Shown one piece after another: positions 18,060-25,672 of a stretch of 64,000 nucleotides of DNA. The notes beneath the pieces are model-generated. The model was not told the origin of the DNA. It saw nothing but the letters and a program-made list of their open reading frames with translations, and did not search any database. The stretch's first letter is position 1; every line of letters starts with the position of its first letter. The position numbers were made by a program, and so were the translations under genes. The stretch is from Streptomyces sp. V4I2. GTDB lineage: Bacteria > Actinomycetota > Actinomycetes > Streptomycetales > Streptomycetaceae. The stretch is taken from contig NZ_JAUSZM010000003.1 of the NCBI RefSeq assembly GCF_030817655.1, positions 806,001 to 870,000 on the forward strand. Reading direction: 5' to 3'.

Positions 18060-18554
18060 ATGCGTATACGCCATGTGCTGGCGATGTCCGCTGCCGTCGG
18101 GGCGATAGCCGCCGTGTCGGCCGCGCCCGCGCAGGCCGCCGAATACACGTCGGCCTTGAAGCTCAAGGGCGTTCAGTACGACGCACCGGGCGCGGACTCC
18201 AACAGCTGCTCCACCGGCAACACCAAGAGCGAGTACCTGACGATCAAGAACTACTCGGCCTCGAAGACCGTCAACCTCAAGGGTTACGTCGTCAAGGACG
18301 CCACGGGCAACCGCTTCGCCTTCACCGCCAACCACTATCTCCAGCCCGGCGACTACGTGAAGCTGCGCGGCGGCAAGGGCACCGACTCGGACGCGAACAA
18401 CGTCGTCTACCGCCAGAACTGCAACTTCATCTGGAACAACGACAAGGACACGATCTACCTGTACAAGCCGGGCGGAAGCCGGGCGGACGTACACGCGTAC
18501 ACCAAGAGCGGTTCCGACCCCGACCGCAACGGTTACATCACCTTCCACGGCTGA
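18060..18554 (+). CDS. Secreted lamin-tail-domain protein
   Basis: 164 residues, ATG at 18060 after a GGGGGG ribosome site. A Sec signal ends at AQAAE (about residue 29). The mature chain is an all-beta domain with EYLTIKNYSASKTVNLKGYVV near 55, GNRFAF near 84 and HYLQPGDYVKL near 94. This is the pattern of lamin-tail (LTD) domains, Ig-like folds that bacteria attach to nucleases or cell-surface proteins. Two Cys (SNSCS, RQNCN) could form a disulphide. A stand-alone exported LTD protein of this size is common in Streptomyces, with no assigned role. Confidence 0.8.
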   Translation: MRIRHVLAMSAAVGAIAAVSAAPAQAAEYTSALKLKGVQYDAPGADSNSCSTGNTKSEYLTIKNYSASKTVNLKGYVVKDATGNRFAFTANHYLQPGDYVKLRGGKGTDSDANNVVYRQNCNFIWNNDKDTIYLYKPGGSRADVHAYTKSGSDPDRNGYITFHG

Positions 18555-18575
18555 CGAACCGTCACGGCCGTCCGG

Positions 18576-18722
18576 TCAGCGGCGAGTGCGCCACTTGCTC
18601 AGCAGGCGCTTCGCCTGGGCGCGGCGGCGCGGGTCGGATGCGGCGCGCCGCGCCTGCTCAACGGTGCGACGGCCCTGAGGACTCCGCGTGTACTGCTTGA
18701 TGCGCTGGATGACGCTCGGCAT
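18576..18722 (-). CDS. 48-residue highly basic protein
   Basis: A short reading frame with an excellent ribosome site (GGAGGAGAG, 6 nt before the ATG at 18722). It encodes MPSVIQRIKQYTRSPQGRR and 29 further residues, including SDPRRRAQAKRLLSKWRTRR at the end. About one third of residues are Arg or Lys, with helical spacing, so nucleic-acid or membrane-surface binding is possible. I do not recognise a named family. It lies tail to tail with the LTD gene and upstream of, but opposite to, the frameshifted FHA gene. Confidence 0.6.
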   Translation of the reverse strand: MPSVIQRIKQYTRSPQGRRTVEQARRAASDPRRRAQAKRLLSKWRTRR

Positions 18723-18895
18723 GGTCGTCTCTCCTCCGGTCGGCGGGTTTCGTTCCCTCGTTGCTGCGCCTACCCGGTGCCGGACGATTCAGGCCACGGC
18801 CCGATTCCCGGTCCCCTCAGGACCGGGAACCGGCCTGTTCCAGCACTCCGGACAGCGCGGTCGCCGCTTTAGAATTCTGGCGACCGACACGGGGG

Positions 18896-19674
18896 ATGAG
18901 TGTTATGGACACCGTTATCGTGCAGTTGCCCGACGAAACAGAGTCTCGTCCGGGAGCAATTCATCAAAAGCCGCGGCTTCTTCACATGGGGCCGGGTGAG
19001 ACCAGGGACTTCGGGCGGGGAGCCCCGGGCAGAGCGCTGCCCATTGCCCTGCCCGATCCCGGTGTGTCGCGGCACGCGGGACGCATCGAGGCAGCCGGGG
19101 ACTTCTGGCGGTTGTCGAACTTCAGCGCGACCTCCACATATGTCGTGGAGAATCTCGAAGGGGCCGGCGAATACGTCAAGGTGGCTCCGGGGCGGCTCGG
19201 CGCGCCCGTGCCGTTCGAATTCTCCCGGGTGGTGCTGCCCGCTCTGGACAGCACCGCGAGTTTCAAAGTGTTCGCGCCGCAGCACGCCTATGCGCAGGAC
19301 GGCGCCGGGCCCGACCACGGGGAGCGGACCGTGAGCCCGTTCTCCCTCGACCGACGTCCAAGTACTTCCTCGTCCTGGTCGCGCTGTGCGAGCCCCGGCT
19401 GCGCACCGCGTCCGGCGTGGCGCTGCCCGGCGCCGGCGAGATCGTGGAGCGGCTGCGGCCCCTGGAGTCGTGCCGGGATCTGACCCGTTCCGCCGTGAAC
19501 TACCACATCGACTACCTAACGTCCGCCAAACTCCGGCTGCGGACCGGGAACGAGGACGAGACGCGGGTGGGTGCCAAGCGGGAGGACCTCGTCACGCTCG
19601 CGCTGCGCTTCGACCTGGTGCGCGAGGAGCACCTGGCCCTGCTGCCCCAACGCCTCCTCGGGTACGCGCACTGA
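18896..19674 (+). pseudogene. FHA-domain protein, frameshifted
   Basis: Two open frames make one recognisable protein. The first (ATG at 18896 or 18905) holds an FHA-like domain: GVSRHAGRIEA and DFWRLSNFSATSTYVVENLE. At about 19351-19354, after PFSLDR, the frame is lost. The second frame (from TSKYFLVLVALCEPRL onward) continues to the TGA at 19674 and matches the usual C-terminal part, with a winged-helix-like VERLRPL...LTRSAVNYHIDYL segment. Adding one base near CTCGACC would restore CTCGACCGG and a single chain of about 259 residues. FHA domains bind phosphothreonine. The break is a one-base deletion, a real inactivation or a sequencing error; sequence alone cannot separate these. Confidence 0.75.
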
Positions 19675-19692
19675 CCCTGACATCTGTCAGGG
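19675..19692. promoter_or_regulatory. 18-nt inverted repeat, operator candidate
   Basis: CCCTGACA and TGTCAGGG form perfect 8-bp arms around TC, immediately after the FHA stop and 83 nt before the SH3-like gene start. A TAGAGT (-10-like) hexamer lies at 19715-19720. It could be a binding site for a response regulator of the LuxR/NarL type, or a short terminator hairpin. The loop of 2 nt favours a protein-binding palindrome. Confidence 0.5.
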
Positions 19693-19775
19693 ACCGCGGC
19701 ACCACACCTTTCCCTAGAGTCCTGAGTGCCGGCCAAGTGCCGTGCAGCAGCAGATCAGTTCAGGGGGAAACACAC

Positions 19776-20150
19776 ATGAAGAAGCTGATGCAGCGCTCCG
19801 CCGTCGCGCTGGCCGTGGCCACGCTCGGCGCGGGAGTCCTGGCCACCACGGCCGCGGCCGCGCCGGCCGCGGTGAGCGGCGGCGACCCGACGCTCACCGA
19901 CGTCTACATCTGGGCCACCAACGTCAATCTGCGCGAGCAGCCGACCAGCGAGTCCAACCGCCTGGCCGTCCGCTCGAAGTACTGGCTCGACGCCGTGTGC
20001 CAGACGCCGGGCCAGACCGTCACCGACCCCGCGGTCGGCACCAACAACTGGTGGACCGCGGTACAGGAGTTCGCAGGCAGCGACATCGCCTGGGTCAACA
20101 ACCTGTACCTCCGCGGCGGCGTGAAGATCGAGGGCGTCCCGGACTGCTGA
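19776..20150 (+). CDS. Small secreted SH3-like protein
   Basis: 124 residues from ATG at 19776 with AGGGGGA upstream. A Sec signal (KKLMQRSAVALAVATLGAGV, cut near AAAAPA) covers about the first 32 residues. TNVNLREQPTSESNRLAVR near 49 is the hallmark of bacterial SH3 domains (the N-x-R-x-x-P segment), which bind peptidoglycan or peptides. NNWWTAVQEFAGSDIAWVNNLYLRGG near 90 completes the barrel. Two Cys remain in the mature chain. Probably a secreted wall-associated protein. Followed by a perfect terminator. Confidence 0.8.
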   Translation: MKKLMQRSAVALAVATLGAGVLATTAAAAPAAVSGGDPTLTDVYIWATNVNLREQPTSESNRLAVRSKYWLDAVCQTPGQTVTDPAVGTNNWWTAVQEFAGSDIAWVNNLYLRGGVKIEGVPDC

Positions 20151-20169
20151 CGTCCGTCGGCCACCGCGT

Positions 20170-20208
20170 GCATGGGGCTTGCCCGGCGAGGTCGGGCAAG
20201 CCCCATGC
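20170..20208. terminator. Perfect 16-bp stem-loop terminator
   Basis: GCATGGGGCTTGCCCG (20170-20185) pairs without mismatch with 20193-20208 around a 7-nt loop. It lies between the convergent SH3-like and serine-hydrolase genes (stops at 20150 and 20220) and would terminate both. Confidence 0.9.
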
Positions 20209-20219
20209 GGCTGTCTGTC

Positions 20220-21422
20220 TCAACGACCGCCGTCGGTCAGCAGCGCGCAGACGAAGTTCTCCTGGATGGCGCGCAGTTGGCGCAACTGCGCGGGGGCCGC
20301 GGTTTGGTTGATCTGGGTAGTGACGGAGAAGGTCAGCGAGCGGCTGCCGTCCGGGGTGGCGGCGATCAGCTGCGTGTAGCCGGGGATGTTGCCGGTGTGC
20401 CCGAGCACGACACCGCAGCGCGTCGCGTAGCGGAAGATTGCGAGGCCCGCGGAGTTGCGCCCCGGCCCCGCGGGCTCGGACGCGCCGTCGATCCAGCGCC
20501 GCTGCGCGCGTACGACGCCCTTGCCGTACAGCGCTCCCCCGGCGTAGCCGCGGATGAAGCGGGTCATGTCGGCGGGGGTGGAGACGATCCCTCCGGACGC
20601 CCACACGCCGGAGGCGCTGAGGAGCTCGCTGACGTCCTCCGGGGGCGCGGGCGGGCTCACGTCGTATCCGTGCAGGTAGGGCTCGGGGAGCCGGTAGCCC
20701 TGCGGAAGGCTGGTGTTGCGCAGGCGCAGCGGCTCGTAGACGAGTTCGCGCAGCAGTTGTTCGTACGGCGTGCCGGTGACCGCCTCCGCCATCAGGGCTA
20801 CGGCGATGTTGTCGGAGTTGGAGTAGCGGTACTGGCTGCCGGGCCGGAACCGCAGGGGTTCGTCGGCCACATAGTCGAGGAGGCGACGGGAGTCGAAGCG
20901 GTGCCGCGGGTCGGCGATCACCTCCTCGAGGAAGGCGGGGTCGTCCGTGTAGTCCGGCAGGCCGCTGGTGTGGTTCAGGAGTTGCCGCAGCGTCACGGAG
21001 CCCCAGGCACGGGGCAGCCGGGGCAGGCGTTTGCGCAGGGTGTCGTTCAGACGCAGGGCGTGTCGGTCGACCAGGGTGAGCGCCACCGCACCGCTGAAGG
21101 CCTTGGCCGTGCTCGCGATGCGCATGTGGTCGTCCGTGCGGGGCGGCCGGCCCGTGGCGAGGTCGGCGACGCCGGCCCGCAGGACCTGCTTGTCGTGGCC
21201 GCGGCGGAGCACGGCGATGATGCCGGGCGGGCCGCCCGGGCTGCGTACGAACTCGTCGAGCTGGTTCTGCAGCGTACGGTCGTCCGGCGGTCGCGGGGTG
21301 GCGTCGGCGGCGCTGCTGACGGCGGCCGGGGCCAGGCCCGCCAGGCAGATCGCGATGACGAGCGCCGGCCGTAGCCGTGGGCGACGGAGGGGGGTGCGGG
21401 GCGGTGCGGGGCGCAGAGGCAT
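20220..21422 (-). CDS. Exported serine hydrolase of the class C beta-lactamase / D-Ala-D-Ala carboxypeptidase fold
   Basis: 400 residues from an ATG at 21422 with AGGAG 6 nt upstream. The N-terminus is Arg/Pro-rich followed by LVIAICLAGLAPAAVSSAADA, a Sec signal. The three catalytic motifs are present: STAK (Ser104-Lys107), YSN near 220 and HTG (GHTGNIPGY) near 350. LLNHTSGLPDY near 155 is the usual family block. These enzymes act outside the membrane on peptidoglycan peptides, esters or beta-lactams; the group is too broad for substrate assignment. It is divergent from the decayed SDR gene, with a 234-nt spacer that contains 9-bp iterons. Confidence 0.88.
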   Translation of the reverse strand: MPLRPAPPRTPLRRPRLRPALVIAICLAGLAPAAVSSAADATPRPPDDRTLQNQLDEFVRSPGGPPGIIAVLRRGHDKQVLRAGVADLATGRPPRTDDHMRIASTAKAFSGAVALTLVDRHALRLNDTLRKRLPRLPRAWGSVTLRQLLNHTSGLPDYTDDPAFLEEVIADPRHRFDSRRLLDYVADEPLRFRPGSQYRYSNSDNIAVALMAEAVTGTPYEQLLRELVYEPLRLRNTSLPQGYRLPEPYLHGYDVSPPAPPEDVSELLSASGVWASGGIVSTPADMTRFIRGYAGGALYGKGVVRAQRRWIDGASEPAGPGRNSAGLAIFRYATRCGVVLGHTGNIPGYTQLIAATPDGSRSLTFSVTTQINQTAAPAQLRQLRAIQENFVCALLTDGGR

Positions 21423-21586
21423 GGCGGCTCCTGAGGGTGAGCTTCGGGGCTGATCCAGCCTCACCTGGTGCGCAGGCCGCCTGCTCCTCGTGCTGCTGCA
21501 TACGGCGCAAGGACGCACCGGCTCGGACCGTCGGACAATCCGACTCCGCCGTGCCCAAGAACCGCGCAGAGGCGTGACACTGCTCG

Positions 21587-21613
21587 TGACACCTGTGACA
21601 CCTCTGACACCTG
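21587..21613. repeat. Three tandem 9-bp iterons upstream of the SDR gene
   Basis: TGACACCTG, TGACACCTC and TGACACCTG are contiguous, and a related GTGACAC lies 12 nt before the array. They end 43 nt before the SDR start. Direct repeats of TGACACC spaced by one helical turn fit a regulator-binding array. The regulator is not visible here. Confidence 0.6.
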
Positions 21614-21656
21614 TGGCCGCTGTAACGGGGCAAGGGTCTTCGAGCGAGGGAACGCC

Positions 21657-22279
21657 ATGGCGCGCATCACCGGCAGGACCATCCTGATCGTCGGCGCCTC
21701 GTCGGGCATCGGCGCCGAGGTGGCGCGCCACCTCGCCCCCGGCGGCAACCGGTTCGTCATCACCGCACGCCGTGCCCCCGAGTTGGCCGCCGTCGCGCAG
21801 GAGATACGAGCCGCGGGCAGCGCCTGCCTGCACATCGCCGCCGACGCCCTCGACCCGCAGGCAGCGGCCGACGTCGTGGCGGCCGCGGCCGCGGAGTACG
21901 GGACCATCGACATAGCACTGCTCAACGCCGGCCAGGGACCGGACATGTCCATGGACCAGGTCACCGGGGGCCGTACTCGGCGGCGAAGGCGGCCGCGCGC
22001 ACGCTCATCGACGCCGCGCGCGTCGAACTGGCTCCCCGGGGCATCCGGTTCACCACGATCCACCCCGGCTTCGTGGCCACCGAGCGCATCAGCGAAGACG
22101 GACTGCCCAAGCCCTTCCAGGTCAGCCAGGAGCGGGCGGCCCGGCACGTCGTACGCGCCCTGGAGAAGGAACCGGCGCAGGCGTGCTTTCCCTGGCCCAC
22201 AGCGGCGCTGGTCCGCACACTGCGCGCGCTGCCCACACCCCTGTCCGCACTGCTCCTGCGGAAACTGGCCGCCCCGTAG
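21657..22279 (+). pseudogene. Short-chain dehydrogenase, internal deletion with frame change
   Basis: The first part, from ATG at 21657, is a normal SDR start: ILIVGASSGIGAEVARHL (TGxxxGxG-type cofactor loop), then IDIALLNAGQGPDMSMDQVT near residue 85 (the NAG motif). At about 21960 the sequence jumps, in a different frame, to GPYSAAKAAARTL, which contains the catalytic YxxxK, and continues to a TAG at 22279. The segment between, which should contain the catalytic Ser strand (about 50 residues), is missing. The deletion removes part of the active site and shifts frame, so the gene is almost certainly dead. Confidence 0.85.
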
Positions 22280-22297
22280 GGAAGCTCGCCGCGCCCG

Positions 22298-23557
22298 TCA
22301 CGCGGCCGGCGCACGCGCTGGAGTGGCCACGGGCTCCAGTGGGCGCACGCGGAACCGGTCGCGGCGCAGCAAGGGCCGCTCGACGAGGAGGTACGAGGCG
22401 AGGGCCGCCGCTACCGTCGCCACGACACCCGCCGGGAGCAGCCGGCCGCCGTCCACGCCGAGATCGGAGAGCAGCCGGATGACGGGGTAGTGCCACAGGT
22501 ACATCCCGTAGCTGAGGTTGCGTCCGACCCATGCCAGGGCGGACACCGACAGCAGACGGGAGGGCCACGACCGGGGGCACAGGTCCAGGGCTGCCACCAC
22601 CGTGGCCGACAGGACGGCGACGGCGAGGAATCCGACCGTGTACCACACGGGGTTCCACCGGCTCGGTTCGGTGATCGGGACCTGCCAGGCGATCAGCCCC
22701 AGCAGTGCGAGCGCGGGCCAGCAGAGCCGTCCCGCCCATCGGCGCAGCAGTGCCAGTCGGGGGTCGTCGGCACGCAGCCGGGCCAGGACGACGGCCAGCA
22801 GAGCTCCGACGAGGAGCTGGTCGGCGCGGGTGTCGGGGCCGTTGTAGATGCGGTGCGCCGCCGTGGGGTCCCAGAGCACCGCCCGCCAGAGCACCGGCAG
22901 GACGCACAGCGCCGCGACCCAGCCCAGCACCGACCGCGCCTTCGCGTGCCGCAGCAGCACCAGCAGCAGGAGCGGCCAGGCCAGGTAGAACTGCTCCTCC
23001 ACCCCCAGCGACCAGGTGTGGCTGAGCGGCGCGGTGAGGTCCGAGTACGGCCCGGACTCCCCGGCCCGTACGAGATTGACCACCGACGCCGCGGCCAGAG
23101 CCGCCGCCACCCATGCCCCGTCGAACAGCGGCAGCACAAACGCCAGGGACAGCAAGGTGGTGACCGCGCACATCACCAGCATGGCCGGCACCAGCCGCAG
23201 CCACCGCCGCCGGTAGAACGACCCCAGGCCGATCCGGCCGGTACGGGCGTACTCGGCGACCAGCAGCCGGGTGATGACGAAACCGCTGAGCGTGAAGAAG
23301 ACGTCCACGGCCACGGAACCTCCGGGCAGCGGATCCGGCTCCACGTGATACACGATCACCAGCATCACCGCGACCGTCCGCAGTCCGTCCAGCCCCGCCA
23401 CCCGCCCACCACGCAGTGCCGACGAAAAGCCCCGCCCGCCACGTCTGCGCCGGTGCGCCGGTGAGGGGACGAGCGGCAGCGCCGCTCGCACGTCCGGGCT
23501 CTGCCACTCCGTAGCCTCGCCGGCCTCGTCTACCGTGCTCCGATGGGGGGTGCTCAT
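22298..23557 (-). CDS. Acyltransferase-3 family membrane protein (OafA/YrhL-like)
   Basis: 419 residues from ATG at 23557. After a basic, probably cytosolic tail of 50 residues comes GLDGLRTVAVMLVIVYHVE, the first-helix motif with the conserved His, then GGSVAVDVFFTLSGFVITRLL near 79 and SHTWSLGVEEQFYLAWPLLLL near 177, both diagnostic. About ten spans; YLWHYPVIRL near 367 is the last conserved block. No SGNH domain is attached. The substrate is a surface glycan or lipid. Convergent with the decayed SDR gene (19 nt apart). This is the second acyltransferase-3 gene in the window; it is longer than the one at 7147 and belongs to a different branch. Confidence 0.88.
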   Translation of the reverse strand: MSTPHRSTVDEAGEATEWQSPDVRAALPLVPSPAHRRRRGGRGFSSALRGGRVAGLDGLRTVAVMLVIVYHVEPDPLPGGSVAVDVFFTLSGFVITRLLVAEYARTGRIGLGSFYRRRWLRLVPAMLVMCAVTTLLSLAFVLPLFDGAWVAAALAAASVVNLVRAGESGPYSDLTAPLSHTWSLGVEEQFYLAWPLLLLVLLRHAKARSVLGWVAALCVLPVLWRAVLWDPTAAHRIYNGPDTRADQLLVGALLAVVLARLRADDPRLALLRRWAGRLCWPALALLGLIAWQVPITEPSRWNPVWYTVGFLAVAVLSATVVAALDLCPRSWPSRLLSVSALAWVGRNLSYGMYLWHYPVIRLLSDLGVDGGRLLPAGVVATVAAALASYLLVERPLLRRDRFRVRPLEPVATPARAPAA

Positions 23558-23682
23558 GACGACGGCGCCTGCCCAGCGCGGCAGAGTTCACACAACTTCT
23601 CAGGTTCCCCACAGGTTCAGCGCCGCTTTCCGGCCGCCGAAGACATCGCGGAGAACGAGCGGGCGCCGCCTTCGCTGACCTG

Positions 23683-24462
23683 TCAGTCCCGGGGGCTCAC
23701 GAACCAGTCGAGCGCCACGGTGAGTTCCGCGGGCTTCTCCACCGGGAGTTCGTGGCCGGCGTCCAGGATGCGGATGACCGCGTCCGGGTAGCCCTTCGCC
23801 ATGCGGAGCATCTGGGCGACGGGCAGTTGGACGTCGTGGTAGCCGTGCACCAGCAGGGTGGGGGTGCGGATCTCGCCGACGCGGTCGAGGACGTCGAAGG
23901 CGCGCATGGCGGAGTAGAGCGTCATCACCACCTCGCGCGGGGTGGCCGCCGAGGCGCCGATGTAGGCGCGGATCTCCTCGCGCGGGTAGCCGGGGGCGAA
24001 GGCACGCTGGATGTTGGCTGCGACGAAGAGCTTGAAGGGGACCAGGGTGGAGGCCGCCATCAGCAGGCCTCTTCCCCGGTTGTAGGTCATCTTGCTGATG
24101 GAGTTCACCAGCACCATGCGGTCGACCCGGTCGGGGTGGGCGAGGGCGATGGTCTGCGCGATCATGCCGCCCATGGAGTGACCGACAGGGATGAAGCGGT
24201 CCACCTTGAGGTGGTCGAGGAGGGCCAGGACGTCGTCGGCGAGGTCCTCGATCGTGCGGGCGCCCGATCCGGTGCTCTCGCCGTGGCCGCGCAGGTCGAG
24301 GCGGATCACCCGGCGTCCCGGGGCGAAGTGGGCCATCTGGTGGTCCCAGCGGTGGCGGTTGGCCGTCCAGCCGTGGATGAACACCAGCGGGGTGGCCTCA
24401 CCGTCGCGGGAGCCCTCGTCGTCGTACGTCAGTGTGGCGGCGTCGAGAGCGAGCGTTGGCAT
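23683..24462 (-). CDS. Alpha/beta hydrolase, canonical Ser nucleophile
   Basis: 259 residues. HGWTANRHRWD near 30 is the oxyanion strand, GHSMGG (Ser96) is the nucleophile elbow, and GHELPVEKP near 238 gives the catalytic His, with Asp in the preceding VHGYHDVQLP strand. The fold is complete with a cap region at about 125-185. It lies 73 nt downstream of the Cys-type hydrolase that ends the biosynthetic operon, on the same strand, so it may be the last gene of that operon, acting as an editing or release esterase. Alternatively it is an unrelated neighbour. Confidence 0.85.
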   Translation of the reverse strand: MPTLALDAATLTYDDEGSRDGEATPLVFIHGWTANRHRWDHQMAHFAPGRRVIRLDLRGHGESTGSGARTIEDLADDVLALLDHLKVDRFIPVGHSMGGMIAQTIALAHPDRVDRMVLVNSISKMTYNRGRGLLMAASTLVPFKLFVAANIQRAFAPGYPREEIRAYIGASAATPREVVMTLYSAMRAFDVLDRVGEIRTPTLLVHGYHDVQLPVAQMLRMAKGYPDAVIRILDAGHELPVEKPAELTVALDWFVSPRD

Positions 24463-24535
24463 GGGGCCTGGCCTCCTGCGATGGCGATGGCGATGGAGTT
24501 ACTGCCGAGTACGGTAATGGGCCCGGGGGCCGCCG

Positions 24536-25672
24536 TCACCGTAGCGGCCCGAGGAAATCGAGGATGTGGCCGAACACGTCGAGGGCGGCGCCCCGGCCGA
24601 GGAACGTGTCGAGGTGACCGTAGCCCGGGATCTCCGTGTAGGTGACGTCCAGCTGGGGCTGCCGGTGGGCGAGGACGTCGTGGCAGAGCTTCTGGGAGTC
24701 CTGCCACAGGCCGTTCTCGCTGCCGGAGAGCAGCAGGACGGGGGTGTCGATGCGGGCCGCCGCGTCCAGGGCGTTCGGCGGCAGGGACCGGTAGCGCAGG
24801 TCGGTGTCGTGCCAGCGGACCACCGTGCGGGCCAGTTCGATGCGGCGCAGGTGCGGCAGGATCCACAGGGGCGCGGGGCCGAGGAGTTCGGCGAGGCGGT
24901 CGTGGGTGGTCTCGGTGAGGTGCTCGTGGACGAAGAGCGAGGCGCCCGTGCCCCAGGCCGAGTTGTGCAGGATCTGGCAGGTCGGGTCGGGGCAGCTCGC
25001 CTTGCGGGAGGCCAGCGCGAACAGGGGGGTGTACTTCGACCACAGGCCGACCTTGCGGATGTCGACGGGGATGTGGTCGATGCGGGACTTCAGCAGCTCT
25101 CCCGCCAGGGTCATGCGCAGGGAGGTGCGTCCGGCGAGCTTCGGCGTGAGAAACACGCCCTGGGACACCACCCCGGCCAGGCCCGGCACCAGGCCGGCCG
25201 TCATGCTCAGCGAGAGGGTGAGCGAGCCGATGCAGTGGGCGACGACGAACAGGGGCCGGTCGCCGATGCGGGCACGGATGTGGGCGACGGCTTCGGGGAT
25301 GTCGTACAGGGCGACGTCGTCGTAGGTGTACTTCTGGCCGGTCTCGTTGTACGGCAGCCGGCAGCTGCCGCGCCAGTCCAGCAGCCACGGCTCGTAGCCG
25401 TCGTCGAGGAGGACGTCGACGAGGTTGCGGGTCTCGGGCAGCAGGAACATGTCGGCGGAGGCGGTGTGGCCGTGCAGGAGCAGGACGGCGGGACGGTCCG
25501 TGTCGCCGCCGTCGACGCGGGTCAGGCCCAGGCGGACCCCGTCGCCTGCGCGGAAGGGGATCTCCTCGACGCGCGTCGGGTCGAGGCGGTGGCGGAGCGG
25601 GCGCAGGGCCGTGGTGGTGCGGACCTTGCGGAGAGTGGGCCTGGCACTGATGCCGGTCGCCTTGAAGATCAT
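24536..25672 (-). CDS. Alpha/beta-hydrolase-fold protein with Cys in the nucleophile position
   Basis: 378 residues; ATG at 25672 overlaps the stop of the ACP-reductase gene (ATGA). LLHGHTASADMFLLPE near 70 is the oxyanion region, and VVAHCIGSLTLSL carries Cys147 where a Ser is normal, giving an AHCIG elbow. GYGHLDTFLG near 350 supplies the His, and LLLSGSENGLW near 300 is the usual acid strand (here Glu). PHA synthases use a Cys at this position to hold acyl chains, and similar AHCMG-type domains follow GMC oxidoreductases in large bacterial fusion proteins (from memory). So acyl transfer or condensation on the assembly-line product is as likely as hydrolysis. It is translationally coupled to the reductase, so it acts in the same pathway. 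Confidence 0.8.
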   Translation of the reverse strand: MIFKATGISARPTLRKVRTTTALRPLRHRLDPTRVEEIPFRAGDGVRLGLTRVDGGDTDRPAVLLLHGHTASADMFLLPETRNLVDVLLDDGYEPWLLDWRGSCRLPYNETGQKYTYDDVALYDIPEAVAHIRARIGDRPLFVVAHCIGSLTLSLSMTAGLVPGLAGVVSQGVFLTPKLAGRTSLRMTLAGELLKSRIDHIPVDIRKVGLWSKYTPLFALASRKASCPDPTCQILHNSAWGTGASLFVHEHLTETTHDRLAELLGPAPLWILPHLRRIELARTVVRWHDTDLRYRSLPPNALDAAARIDTPVLLLSGSENGLWQDSQKLCHDVLAHRQPQLDVTYTEIPGYGHLDTFLGRGAALDVFGHILDFLGPLR

